Part shown: piece after piece, positions 38,948 to 47,245 of the stretch
How the letters are laid out: each line of letters begins with the position of its first letter
Position numbering within the stretch: position 1 is the first letter of the stretch
Assembly (NCBI GenBank): GCA_038322995.1
Contig: JBBQGM010000009.1
Location: forward strand, 5,701-69,700
From: QHXQ01 sp038322995
GTDB lineage: Bacteria > Acidobacteriota > Blastocatellia > Pyrinomonadales > Pyrinomonadaceae
Direction: 5' to 3'
DNA: 64,000 nt
The notes under the pieces: generated by a model
Seen by the model: the letters and a program-made list of their open reading frames with translations, nothing else
The model's database searches: none
Told to the model about the DNA's origin: nothing
Translations under genes and position numbers: made by a program

Positions 38948-40405
38948 ATGAGTCGAAAACTACTACAGCAACCTTTGTGTCTCGCGCTGACATGTACCCT
39001 ACTCTCCGCCGTTACGTTTGCTGCGCCAGCGCAACAGCAGCAGCAGGCTGCGCCATCGCCGCTCAGCCCGCAACTCGTGCGCGAGTTGACCAGTATTCAA
39101 CAATTGGCATTGGCTGAAGATTATGCTTACCGGCAGGTGGCGCATCTGTCGAACAACATCGGGCCGCGCTTGAGCGGATCAGCGCAGGCGCAAGCGGCGG
39201 TCGAGTACGTCGCGGGTGAGATGCGCAAGCTGGGCCTGGAGGTGCAGTTGGAAAAATTGGCCGTGCCGCATTGGGTACGCGGCGAAGAGACGGCCGCGCT
39301 CGTGCAGTATCCGGGGCAAGCGCCCGACGTACCGCAAAAGGTTGTGCTGACCGCGCTCGGTGGCAGCACGGCCACGCCGGCCACCGGTTTGACTGCCGAG
39401 GTCGTTGTGGTCAACGACTTCGACGAGCTACAGGCATTACCGCGCGCACAAGTCGCCGGCAAGATCGTGCTCTTTAATCATCGCTTCGATCAGCAGATGG
39501 CCGCGCAAGGATTCGGGGGCGAAGCATATGGGCAGTCGGTCGTCTATCGCGGGGCTGCACCTAGTGCGGCGGCGCGGTTGGGGGCGGTCGCCGCACTGGT
39601 GCGCTCGGTTGGCGGCGCGAGTTTTCGGCTGCCGCACACGGGCGCGACGCGCTATGCGGAAGATGTGCCGCGTATTCCCGCCGCCGCCGTCACGGCCGAG
39701 GACGCGGATATGATCGCTTATCTGGTTAAGCAAGACACGGTGCGGATGCGCCTGACGCTGACGCCGCAGCAATTGCCCGACGCAGTGAGCTACAACGTCA
39801 TCGCCGATCTGAAAGGCAGTGAGCAGCCGGAGCAGATCGTCATTGTGTCAGGGCATCTGGATAGCTGGGATTTGGGCACCGGCGCGATTGACGATGCGGC
39901 GGGGGTGGCGGTAGCGATGGCGACCGTGCAACTCGTCAAACAATTAAAGCTGCGACCCAAACGCACGCTCCGGTTTATCGCATGGATGAATGAAGAGAAT
40001 GGCACGGTGGGCGGGCGCACCTACGCGCGCGAGCATGCGGCGGAAGTCGCCAACCACTTTGCGGCGATTGAATCTGATCGCGGCGCGGGGCACCCACTTG
40101 GGTTTGAAGTGAAAGGTAAGAGCGAGATCGTCGCGCTCTTGCAACAGGTCGCGAACGTGTTGGCGAGTCAGGGCGCGGGCTTGCTGCGCCAAGTTGACGA
40201 TACGGAGGCGGACATCTCCCCGCTTGCGGCCGCCGGTGTGCCCGCCTTCGGTCTCTGGCAGGACACACGCACATATTTTGATTATCACCACACGGCGGCG
40301 GACACGTTCGATAAGATTGTGCCGCGCGAGTTAGCGGAGAATACGGCGGCGTTGGCGGTGCTGGCGTATGCGCTGGCGAATCTGCCGCAGCCTCTGCCGC
40401 GTTGA
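38948..40405 (+). CDS. M28 family metallopeptidase (aminopeptidase/carboxypeptidase Q-like)
   Basis: Exported zinc aminopeptidase-like enzyme of 485 residues. A signal peptide (MSRKLLQQPLCLALTCTLLS to FAAPAQ) is followed by a Gln-rich stretch, a protease-associated (PA) insertion (KIVLFNHRF region) and the M28 catalytic domain: IVSGHLDSWDLGTGAIDDAA (His and bridging Asp), FIAWMNEENGTVGGRTY (catalytic Glu-Glu), AIESDRGAG and the final TYFDYHHTAADTFDKI (His). This matches carboxypeptidase Q/PGCP-type. ATG 38948 is supported by AGGA 7 bases before. It follows the YncE fusion gene by 32 bases and may be co-transcribed. Confidence 0.88.
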   Translation: MSRKLLQQPLCLALTCTLLSAVTFAAPAQQQQQAAPSPLSPQLVRELTSIQQLALAEDYAYRQVAHLSNNIGPRLSGSAQAQAAVEYVAGEMRKLGLEVQLEKLAVPHWVRGEETAALVQYPGQAPDVPQKVVLTALGGSTATPATGLTAEVVVVNDFDELQALPRAQVAGKIVLFNHRFDQQMAAQGFGGEAYGQSVVYRGAAPSAAARLGAVAALVRSVGGASFRLPHTGATRYAEDVPRIPAAAVTAEDADMIAYLVKQDTVRMRLTLTPQQLPDAVSYNVIADLKGSEQPEQIVIVSGHLDSWDLGTGAIDDAAGVAVAMATVQLVKQLKLRPKRTLRFIAWMNEENGTVGGRTYAREHAAEVANHFAAIESDRGAGHPLGFEVKGKSEIVALLQQVANVLASQGAGLLRQVDDTEADISPLAAAGVPAFGLWQDTRTYFDYHHTAADTFDKIVPRELAENTAALAVLAYALANLPQPLPR

Positions 40406-40472
40406 AGCACTACTGCATTTGCTTCCCGGTTCGCGCATCAATCCGTACCGTGCAGGTGCGTTCTGTTTGCTG

Positions 40473-40946
40473 CTACTCAAGCTCGTCAATCTGTAACCCG
40501 ATGGGGTCAGCGCCCGCGCCTTTCAAGCCGTCAATCAGACGCGCCACGTCGCCATATTCTAGCGCGCGCGGCGCTTTGATAAAGACCGTGCTGGTATTCG
40601 CCAGCCCGCCTGGTAACGGTGCGCCGTTCAATCCTGTATGGCGCGCCCGGAAGGTGTCGGCGAGCAACGTCGTCAACCTGCTCATGTCGTTCGTTGTGCC
40701 TAAGACTTCGCCCTGATTCAACCTGAGCCGACCTTGCGTGTCCATTGTGACGACCAATGTGAAGGGATAGGGCACGACACGTTGTTCGAGTTGTGGCTTG
40801 GCGGGCACGAGCGCCTTGAAGCGGGTCGGTTTGAGCGGTGCGATAACCATGAAGATGATCAGTAGCACCAGCAGCACATCAATCAAAGGCGTGACGTTGA
40901 TCTGCGGCGTTGGCTTGCGTTGCGCTTGTGTGGTTAGTCTGTCCAA
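40473..40946 (-). CDS. ExbD/TolR family protein, orphan
   Basis: 157-residue membrane protein with the family hallmark PQINVTPLIDVLLVLLIIFM: one transmembrane helix carrying the conserved Asp used with ExbB/TolQ for proton-driven energy transfer. The rest is a periplasmic domain (RLRLNQGEVLGTTNDMSRLT, STVFIKAPRALEYGDVARLI). No ExbB, TonB or TolQ partner is visible next to it, so its stator partner must be elsewhere. Transcribed leftward, downstream of the GNAT gene and a 34-bp palindrome. The hydrophobic segment and the conserved Asp are intact. Confidence 0.85.
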   Translation of the reverse strand: MDRLTTQAQRKPTPQINVTPLIDVLLVLLIIFMVIAPLKPTRFKALVPAKPQLEQRVVPYPFTLVVTMDTQGRLRLNQGEVLGTTNDMSRLTTLLADTFRARHTGLNGAPLPGGLANTSTVFIKAPRALEYGDVARLIDGLKGAGADPIGLQIDELE

Positions 40947-41053
40947 GATTCAACTGCACCTCCGTATGTATATGAGGATGTTTGACACTGGGGCGGCCAA
41001 AAGGTTCCCACGCGCGGGGGCGGCAGAAGAGTAAGGCTTAGAGCGCAAAGCAT

Positions 41054-41087
41054 GACAGCCAGTCGCATATATATGCGACTGGCTGTC
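41054..41087. repeat. Perfect 34-bp palindrome
   Basis: The 17-base half GACAGCCAGTCGCATAT is followed directly by its exact reverse complement, with no loop. Two further outer pairs (41051-41052 with 41089-41090) can form past one wobble. It lies between the GNAT stop and the ExbD start, both on the minus strand. It could end the GNAT transcript, be an operator for the ExbD gene, or be a mobile repeat. Confidence 0.8.
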
Positions 41088-41119
41088 GTGGTCTTATGTT
41101 GAATTATCGGCCTGACGAA

Positions 41120-42016
41120 TTACAGAAAGATAGTTTCGTAGAATCCCTCCGGCCGGAAACCGACTTTGTGATAGAACGATTGCGCCGCGTGGTTCTCATG
41201 ATTGACTAACAAGCTGAGCGTATCTGTCTGTAGCAATAATGTGCGGCATAGCTGGGAGAGACATCTGACGCCGAGACCTTGCCCACGAGTTGCCGGGTCA
41301 ACGTAAATGCCCTCCAGATAGATCACGGTGGACGTCACTGCCTGTAGCTCGGCCTTGAAGAGTAAACGGCCCGCGCTGACAACCGTCCACGTATGCCCCT
41401 GCGCGATGCGCCGCGCACACCGCGCGCGAAATCCTTGCGGGTCGGCAACCAGTGGACTACGGCCGCTTTCAGCGCAAGCCAACTCAGCCTGCACCGGGAC
41501 AATTAGATCGAGTTCGGCGGTTGTAGCCTGCCTTAGCGCAGGCGTCGTTTCAAAGACCGGCAGCGGGAAGTTGAGTGTCAAGAGCGTTTCGTGGGCGATG
41601 CGGCGTGGGCTGAGCGCAGCATCCGCCGCATAGTGTTGCCAGAAGCGGCCGATGGGCGTGCGCTCTCCCATTAACATCTGTGGACGCGCGTGTTGTTGGG
41701 CAGCGCGGGCCAAAGCTATAAGCGCACGCTCTGTCTGGGCTTCGATGAGTGTGGCGTGCCCAAGCAGGGCCACGCCTTCAAGTTTCTGCGTCTTGTTGCG
41801 GAGTCCGTAGAAACTGCCCCGGTTAAGCGGGCTGACAAGTCCGTGGGCGCGAATCATGCTCGCCAGCAGCACGGTATGTAAGGGCCGCGCGGCGAGAAAG
41901 TCGAGCACTTCCGCCTGCGCCTGCTGGGCTAGGAGCAACGGTTGGCCGACGTTGGGAGTGAATGATGCAAGCGGCCGTGCGCTTGCGAAAATTTGCTGTG
42001 CTTGGCAGGTGGACAT
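41120..42016 (-). CDS. GNAT family acetyltransferase with N-terminal DUF4081-like domain
   Basis: About 298 residues. The C-terminal half has the GNAT acetyl-CoA motif A (GIYVDPATRGQGLGVRCLSQ, with RGQGLG) and the closing VNHENHAAQSFYHKVGFRPEGFYETIFL pattern. The N-terminal half (VLDFLAARPLHTVLLASMIR and TQKLEGVALLGHATLIEAQT) resembles the DUF4081 module. Acetylates an unidentified substrate. The frame begins with GTG at 42028, but ATG 42016 has GAGTG 9 bases upstream and is preferred. The subtilase gene lies just upstream on the same strand. Confidence 0.78.
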   Translation of the reverse strand: MSTCQAQQIFASARPLASFTPNVGQPLLLAQQAQAEVLDFLAARPLHTVLLASMIRAHGLVSPLNRGSFYGLRNKTQKLEGVALLGHATLIEAQTERALIALARAAQQHARPQMLMGERTPIGRFWQHYAADAALSPRRIAHETLLTLNFPLPVFETTPALRQATTAELDLIVPVQAELACAESGRSPLVADPQGFRARCARRIAQGHTWTVVSAGRLLFKAELQAVTSTVIYLEGIYVDPATRGQGLGVRCLSQLCRTLLLQTDTLSLLVNHENHAAQSFYHKVGFRPEGFYETIFL

Positions 42017-42115
42017 AACGAATAACACTCAGCTTGTCTGGCGGATAATGGTTTCGTTGCTTACGGGCCGGCGCAACCGGGCATAACAAGCATGCGCCGG
42101 TTGCGCGAGCCAAGC

Positions 42116-44320
42116 TTACTGCTTCAATGTGGTTACATTCGCTGTGTTCGAGTAAGCAGATTTGCCGTTGCCGTTGAAGGCGCGCACACGATAATAGTAT
42201 TTCGTGTTGGTACTAAGGCTCGTGTTGGCGTAGGCCTTGCTGTTGGTGGCGACTGTGGCGACCTGCGTAAAGCTAGTGCCGTTGAGCGAGCGTTCAATCG
42301 CAAACCCGGTCTCGCTCGTGCTGTTGTCCGTCCAACTCAAATTAACCTGCGACTTTGAACTGGCCGTCGCAACAAGCGCGCCAGCCGTCCCATCCAGCAT
42401 TAAAGTCATGCTGATTGTGTTATCCCCTAGGCGCATAGCTTTCGATGCCTGCGCTGCAAGGTCGCCGAGTAGCACCCCATCGCCGAGCAGTACACCATCG
42501 CCGAGCAGCACGCCGTCACCGAGCAACACGCCATCGCCAAGTAGCACACCGTCGCCGAGCAGCACCCCGTTTGAGCAGACGGTGGTACCGTCACCGATCA
42601 TCGCGCCGCTGCTGGATAGAATGCTGTCACCTAACATAACGCCGTCGCTAAGTAGCACGCCATTAACTAAGAGCGCGCCGCTTGAGCCGATGGTCGTACC
42701 ATCGCCGAGCAGCACGCCGAGGTCGTAGATTTTCTGATACTGCGTGATCAAGTTCGCGCCGGTGGCATATGTATGATCGAGGATGAGACCTTGCGCCCAG
42801 GTGAAAGTGTAGCTGGCGATAGCTGTCTGCACCGACGGCGCGTAGCAGGTGGCACAGAGCAAGGGCGCGCCCAGCGGGGTGCTGTTGGTGAGGTCAGTGC
42901 GCACGAGTTTCGCTAGCTGCACCGCGCCCAAGATGTTGATCTGGCCCGCGCCTTGCTCGAAGTGGTCGTAGCCGGCGAGTGGTTGCGCGGAATACATCAG
43001 CAGGGTCTTAATCAGGTTTGGCCGCAGCGCGGGATTGGCTTGCAGCATGAGCGCAGCCGCGCCGGCTACGACGGGCGTCGCCATCGATGTGCCGCTCAGG
43101 TACATCTGATTCCGATTGGCAGCGGCGCTGACATTAGCATTGAGGGTGGGGGTGTTAGTTACTAGATAATTGTTCGGAGCTTGCGCGGCGATAAGCTTGT
43201 TACCGGGGGCCACCACGTCCGGCTTGAGTTGGTTGTCGTAATGATTGATGCCGCTTGCATCCGTCCAGTAACCACGGGTCGGGCCGCGCGAGCTATAGGT
43301 CGCGATGCTGTCGTCATTGCGCGCATCCGTGCCGTAAGTGTTTGTTGCGCCAACCGTGAGCGCGGACGGCTCAGCGCCCGGCGCATGTATCTGACCGTAG
43401 ACTTGACTACCGTTGCTATCTTTGCCTTCATTGCCAGCGGCGCAGACGACAACCACACCCGCATCTACGAGTTGGCGTACAGCCTGGCAGAGCGGATCGT
43501 ATTGGTAGGAATCGACCGCCGGTGCGCCGAGGCTCATGTTAACGACCCGAATGTTATAGGCTGCGCGGTTCGTCATGACCCAATCGAGCGCGTTCAAAAG
43601 CGTCGAGACTGTGCCCACGCCCGTGCTATTCAGCACACGCAGATTGATAATTTTAGCGGCCGGCGCAATGCCCTGATATGCACCGTTGGAGATGTTGCCA
43701 TTACCGGCGGCGATAGAGGCGACGTGCGTGCCATGGCCATAAGGATCGTCAGTGCGATTCTCGCCGGTGAAGTCAACGTTCACAGCGATCCGCGTTTTTG
43801 AGTTGCTGTCGTTAAACGCGACGTGATTCGGATCAATGCCCGAATCGAGGATGGCGATGCCGATGCCTGCGCCATCGAGAGTTGAACCGCTAACACCCAG
43901 GTTACGCGCCCCGTCCGCCCCACTGGTTAGCGTGACATGGCCGAGTTGCTTCACCTCGCGGTCAAGCCCCACGTAGCCAATGTCGGTACGGCTGGCGAGA
44001 TAATCCGCCACGGCGGCGGGCAGATTCACCACCCGATGGCCGAAATTCTTATAACTGCGCACAACGTTGCCGCTATAACCGTTGAGGGTATCCTCAATCG
44101 CACTGTTCCAAGCACCAGTCGGTTGCACGATCACGTTGACGCGCGCACTGGGGTTGCTTTGTATCTTCTTGCGTAAGTCCTTCGAGACCTTATCGTGCGA
44201 ACTGGAAGAAGCGCTCGTGTGTTCACTAAGACCGATCCCTACGGCGAGACAGAGCAACAACGCGCAAAGCGCGCGAGTGATGAGTCGATTGGAATGATGA
44301 ACGGCTGATCTTGTTTGCAT
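42116..44320 (-). CDS. Secreted S8 subtilisin-like protease with hexapeptide-repeat tract and fibronectin III
   Basis: 734 residues. The signal peptide (LITRALCALLLCLAVGIGLS) and inhibitor-like prodomain precede the S8 domain. The triad is intact: Asp 159 in AILDSGID, His 196 in GHGTHVAS and Ser 412 in SGTSMATPV, with the oxyanion Asn in AAGNEG. From about residue 533, degenerate then near-perfect hexads (LGDGVL) run to residue 620, and a fibronectin type III domain (KSQVNLSWTDNSTSETGFAI, YYYRVRAFN) ends the protein. The tract fits the left-handed beta-helix hexapeptide pattern. Probably extracellular, perhaps surface-anchoring. A hexad tract between protease and FN3 is unusual to me. Confidence 0.9.
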   Translation of the reverse strand: MQTRSAVHHSNRLITRALCALLLCLAVGIGLSEHTSASSSSHDKVSKDLRKKIQSNPSARVNVIVQPTGAWNSAIEDTLNGYSGNVVRSYKNFGHRVVNLPAAVADYLASRTDIGYVGLDREVKQLGHVTLTSGADGARNLGVSGSTLDGAGIGIAILDSGIDPNHVAFNDSNSKTRIAVNVDFTGENRTDDPYGHGTHVASIAAGNGNISNGAYQGIAPAAKIINLRVLNSTGVGTVSTLLNALDWVMTNRAAYNIRVVNMSLGAPAVDSYQYDPLCQAVRQLVDAGVVVVCAAGNEGKDSNGSQVYGQIHAPGAEPSALTVGATNTYGTDARNDDSIATYSSRGPTRGYWTDASGINHYDNQLKPDVVAPGNKLIAAQAPNNYLVTNTPTLNANVSAAANRNQMYLSGTSMATPVVAGAAALMLQANPALRPNLIKTLLMYSAQPLAGYDHFEQGAGQINILGAVQLAKLVRTDLTNSTPLGAPLLCATCYAPSVQTAIASYTFTWAQGLILDHTYATGANLITQYQKIYDLGVLLGDGTTIGSSGALLVNGVLLSDGVMLGDSILSSSGAMIGDGTTVCSNGVLLGDGVLLGDGVLLGDGVLLGDGVLLGDGVLLGDLAAQASKAMRLGDNTISMTLMLDGTAGALVATASSKSQVNLSWTDNSTSETGFAIERSLNGTSFTQVATVATNSKAYANTSLSTNTKYYYRVRAFNGNGKSAYSNTANVTTLKQ
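42461..42568 (-). repeat. Six 18-bp tandem repeats coding LGDGVL hexads
   Basis: Six consecutive 18-bp units (42461-42478, 42479-42496, 42497-42514, 42515-42532, 42533-42550, 42551-42568) differ at only a few third positions. They code GVLLGD six times in the subtilase frame. Synonymous changes between copies suggest selection on the protein rather than recent slippage. Less regular copies continue to about 42720. Confidence 0.9.
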
Positions 44321-44633
44321 GTTATGTGTTAATGGCTCTCAACTTTTGGAACGATAGTAAAGGGCTAGTTCCCTTAACGCAGTTCTCTTCAGCAATGCTT
44401 ATGCCGTGGTTGATAGGTATGGCTAAGTGATTGATATGTTATGGCTTATAGGGATTAAGGGGGTTGTGTGGCCGGGCATGAGGCTGGCAGGTCAAATCAA
44501 TCTGCGTGAATAAACAGGTCAGAATGAAGAGTGAGCGGTTGGGTGAGCTTGATATGGGCACGGCGAGAAACTAAAGCTAATTCAGCCCTGGCCGGATTTT
44601 ACCATTCAGGCGGCGCTGGTTTTAGGGAATGTG
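44321..44633. other. Gene-free stretch upstream of the subtilase
   Basis: No protein-like frame is visible. The first 140 bases are AT-richer than the genes around them and must hold the promoter of the leftward subtilase gene, but no clear -35/-10 pair could be chosen. Beyond about 44460 nothing recognisable is seen until the kinase remnant. Confidence 0.3.
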
Positions 44634-44841
44634 TCAGAACGTTGACTCGTAGAACATGACGGGATTGGAGTGTGCTACGTCGGCCAGAGCGCGGAACTTG
44701 CGCTTGAGCGTTAGAGGTCATCGGCCCTGGCGCGCAAGGGCAGTTTCAGCGCCACGATGCGGGCGCGCGCGTTGGTATAGGCCTCCAGACCTCGCCCATC
44801 CGGCCTGCGCCCGGCTGGCGGCGTAACTCAAACCGTTCCAT
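44634..44841 (-). pseudogene. Remnant of a serine/threonine protein kinase gene
   Basis: Three reading-frame pieces in order match the start of a Pkn2-type kinase: ATG 44841 gives MERFELRRQPGAGRMGEVWR (the Gly-rich loop, GAGxMGEV); after a frame change EAYTNARARIVALKLPLRA contains the VALK lysine; after another, LKRKFRALADVAHSNPVMFY resembles the ALKREFRALADLSHPNLV C-helix segment, ending at TGA 44634-44636. About 200 bases of a gene normally at least 1.5 kb survive with two frameshifts. It is certainly broken. Identification rests on the order of these motifs. Confidence 0.6.
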
Positions 44842-44906
44842 GCTCTGAAAAAGCTTGCGCGGCCAGATCATAGATATGCGCGGGGCCGTCGGCAGACGAT
44901 AATCAG

Positions 44907-44992
44907 ATGAATCACGAAGCCACACCGAGATACACAAAGCAGAGCCAGCGGCAGGCTGCGTTCGTGTATCCAGGTGTGGCTTCGTGATTCAT
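44907..44992. repeat. 20-bp perfect inverted repeat downstream of ppk2
   Basis: Arms 44907-44926 and 44973-44992 are exact complements. Inside, GATACAC and GTGTATC pair again after two mismatches, giving an extended stem around a loop of about 24 bases. It lies 28 bases past the ppk2 stop on the minus strand and next to the kinase remnant. It may end the CBS-sixA-ppk2 transcript or be an intergenic repeat. Confidence 0.75.
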
Positions 44993-45019
44993 GCCGGGCC
45001 ACCGGGCTGCGGGCCGGGC

Positions 45020-45889
45020 TTATGGCACTTCGCTTTCGAGCAGTTCTTTCGCGCGCAGCAAGTTCTTCATGTGTTCTTCGCCGACATCCGGGTACTTCAG
45101 ATCGAGCGACTTTAATTTGGTGATAATCACGTCGGCGACGGCGGCGCGCGTGAACCATTTGTTGTCGGCCGGAATGATGTGCCACGGGGCCCAGCGCGTG
45201 CTCGTATGTTGGAACATGTCCTCGAAGGCGGCCATGTAGTCGTCCCAGTAGCCGCGCTCCTTTGCGTCGTTCAAGGAGAACTTCCAGTTCTTCTCCGGCG
45301 TGTTGATGCGCGCAAGGAAACGCCGCCGTTGCTCCTCTTTTGAGACGTTGAGATAGAACTTCAGAATCAAAATGCCGTTGCGCACTAGATACCGCTCGAA
45401 GTTGTTGATCTCTTGAAACCGTCGCCGCCAGATGTTTTTGCCCTTCGCTTCGGGCGGCAGTTGTTGCAGGTTCAAATACTCCGGATGGACGCGCACGACC
45501 AGGCATTCCTCGTAGTACGAACGATTGAAAATACCGATGCGCCCGCGCTCCGGCAACGCTTTGAACGAGCGCCACAGATAATCGTGATCGAGGTCTTCGG
45601 CCGAGGGGCCTTTGAAAGAAAAGACCTGCGTGCCCTGCGGGTTGACGCCGGACATGACATGCCGGATCGTGCCGTCCTTGCCGGCCGCGTCCATCGCTTG
45701 CAAGACGACGAGCACCGCATAATTATTTTGCGCGTACAGCACGTCTTGCAGCTTGGCGAGACGCTGAATGTCCTTCTGAAGTTTATCCGTCGCTTCTTCT
45801 TTGTTCTTGAACTTACCGGTGGAAGTGGGATCGTAATCCGCGAGTTTGACCTTCTTACCGGGCGGCACGAGAAAACTGTCGTGATTCAT
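45020..45889 (-). CDS. ppk2: Polyphosphate kinase 2 family protein
   Basis: Transfers phosphate between polyphosphate and a nucleotide (ADP, GDP or AMP). 289 residues fits a one-domain PPK2. The Walker A segment LQAMDAAGKDGTIRHVMSGV, FNRSYYEECLVVRVHP with the conserved Arg/Glu lid region, KFYLNVSKEEQRRRFLARI and WKFSLNDAKERGYWDDYMAA are diagnostic. ATG 45889 is preferred over the longer frame because AGGAG is 9 bases upstream. Third gene of a CBS-sixA-ppk2 set on the minus strand. Class I versus II or III (substrate choice) cannot be fixed by eye. Confidence 0.92.
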   Translation of the reverse strand: MNHDSFLVPPGKKVKLADYDPTSTGKFKNKEEATDKLQKDIQRLAKLQDVLYAQNNYAVLVVLQAMDAAGKDGTIRHVMSGVNPQGTQVFSFKGPSAEDLDHDYLWRSFKALPERGRIGIFNRSYYEECLVVRVHPEYLNLQQLPPEAKGKNIWRRRFQEINNFERYLVRNGILILKFYLNVSKEEQRRRFLARINTPEKNWKFSLNDAKERGYWDDYMAAFEDMFQHTSTRWAPWHIIPADNKWFTRAAVADVIITKLKSLDLKYPDVGEEHMKNLLRAKELLESEVP

Positions 45890-45939
45890 TGTAGGGCGCT
45901 CCTGTTCAATTGACGTATGGGGACGAGCGTGTGCTTGTT

Positions 45940-46443
45940 TCAAGCGAACTGACTCATGATCTCTTTGGGCCGGCTAAGTTGGCTTAACCGGCCGGTCTGA
46001 ACTGTCACCGCGCGCCACGTTGCCAATTCAAATTTGATGCAGGCGACGGCGGCCGTGGGCATGCGCTCCGGCGGCGCAGCGGTGAGTAAGCGGACAAATT
46101 CTTCCATGCCCGGATTGTGACCGACAAGTAGGACAATGCTGGCCGGTTCGGTAATCTCATTGACGACGGCGAGCAGGCACAGCGCGCTCGCCTCATAGAT
46201 GCGCGCGTCATAAGTTAGCGCACAATTGAACTGCGCGGCCGAGTGGGCCAGTTGCGCTGTCTGGCGGGCGCGCTCGGCGGGCGAACTGATGATGAGCTCA
46301 AGATGCGGATAATGCCGGCGCAGGAAGCGGCCCATGAGTGGCGCGGCTTGCCGGCCACGCTCATTTAGTGGCCGTGCGTAGTCCGGTTGGGCCGGATCGG
46401 CCCAACTCGATTTCGCGTGCCGCATGAGCAGGAGCATCTTCAT
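45940..46443 (-). CDS. sixA: SixA-like histidine phosphatase
   Basis: 167-residue member of the histidine phosphatase superfamily; family members include SixA, which dephosphorylates phosphohistidine. The catalytic MRHAKSSW with its His, ISSPAERARQTAQ with a phosphate-binding Arg, and LLVGHNPGMEEFVRLL with the second His are visible. The second half is helical and ends LSQLSRPKEIMSQFA. It lies between the CBS gene and ppk2 on the minus strand (gaps of about 45 and 50 bases). SixA-like genes next to polyphosphate genes and CHAD proteins are a known association; that it acts on polyphosphate here is inference. Confidence 0.85.
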   Translation of the reverse strand: MKMLLLMRHAKSSWADPAQPDYARPLNERGRQAAPLMGRFLRRHYPHLELIISSPAERARQTAQLAHSAAQFNCALTYDARIYEASALCLLAVVNEITEPASIVLLVGHNPGMEEFVRLLTAAPPERMPTAAVACIKFELATWRAVTVQTGRLSQLSRPKEIMSQFA

Positions 46444-46488
46444 GGTCTCGACAAAGGTGCAAGGGCGCTGCGCTGTAGAATCGGTTAA

Positions 46489-47031
46489 TCAAAGATCGAG
46501 CGCGGCGGGCGCATCCGGCGGTGCTGGTAGCGCTGCTGCGATTAACTCATCATCGTCTTCGCCTTCATCCGGCGGCAGCGCACCCGGTTTACCGAGCGCC
46601 TTGAGTGTCCGCAGCACGTCCTTCTGCGCAACGTATTTGCCCTTCTTGCTCTCACCTTTCTTCGCGTGGCGGATGACATCGGCTAGCGAGATGATGCCGA
46701 CGAGCCGGCCGCTGTCGCCCGTCACGGGTAAGCGGCGTAGTTGCTCGCGCCGCATCAAGTCGAGCGCGATGCGCACATCATCATCTTGCTGGCACACGAT
46801 CAACTTGGTTGCGCTGACCTCACTGACCGCGATGTCTGTGGCGAGCCGGTGCTTCAGCGTCACGGCCATGCAGATGTCACGATCCGTAATGATGCCGACG
46901 GCTTGGCCCGCCCCATTGACGACGGGCACGATCCCACAGTCGTTCTCCCACATCGTTAGGGCCGCGCTCGCCAGTTTATCTTCCGGGCCGCACGTCCGCA
47001 CGTCTGTCGTCATAATATCCCGCACCTTCAT
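46489..47031 (-). CDS. Protein with two CBS domains
   Basis: 180 residues. Two CBS motifs in tandem: KVRDIMTTDVRTCGPEDKLA to VNGAGQAVGIITDRDICMAV, and SATKLIVCQQDDDVRIALDL to VTGDSGRLVGIISLADVIRH. CBS pairs bind adenine nucleotides or S-adenosylmethionine and gate a partner's activity. The C-terminal tail is acidic and Pro-rich (PDEGEDDDELIAAALPAPPD). AAAGGAG precedes the ATG at 47031. First gene of the CBS-sixA-ppk2 set, so it may sense the adenylate pool in the polyphosphate context, an inference. Confidence 0.88.
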   Translation of the reverse strand: MKVRDIMTTDVRTCGPEDKLASAALTMWENDCGIVPVVNGAGQAVGIITDRDICMAVTLKHRLATDIAVSEVSATKLIVCQQDDDVRIALDLMRREQLRRLPVTGDSGRLVGIISLADVIRHAKKGESKKGKYVAQKDVLRTLKALGKPGALPPDEGEDDDELIAAALPAPPDAPAALDL

Positions 47032-47245
47032 CGCTGGCTCCTTTAAGGCTGAATCCCTGCTGCCCGGCGTGGGCGTGGTGAAGAGGCCCTTTCCCTAGCG
47101 CGGCCCGCAGGCAGGTTGCATCAACAAGAACTTTGCCGCCAAGCTTTTAGCACAAAAAGGGTTGGCCGCGCGACTTTTCTGGGCCGCTGTTTCTGCGTTA
47201 CCATCAGCGCGCGCTGATTGACGCGCACTTGATTGAGCGAAAACT

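Noticed and set aside
42461..42568. Tandem repeats considered as a CRISPR array
   Set aside because: Units are 18 bp with no spacers and are in frame inside the subtilase coding sequence.
43181..43801. 206-residue plus-strand open frame
   Set aside because: Antisense to the subtilase catalytic region; no domain match.
44746..44937. 63-residue minus-strand open frame taken as an intact small gene
   Set aside because: It only contains the first piece of the broken kinase plus unrelated sequence from the inverted repeat; better described as a pseudogene.
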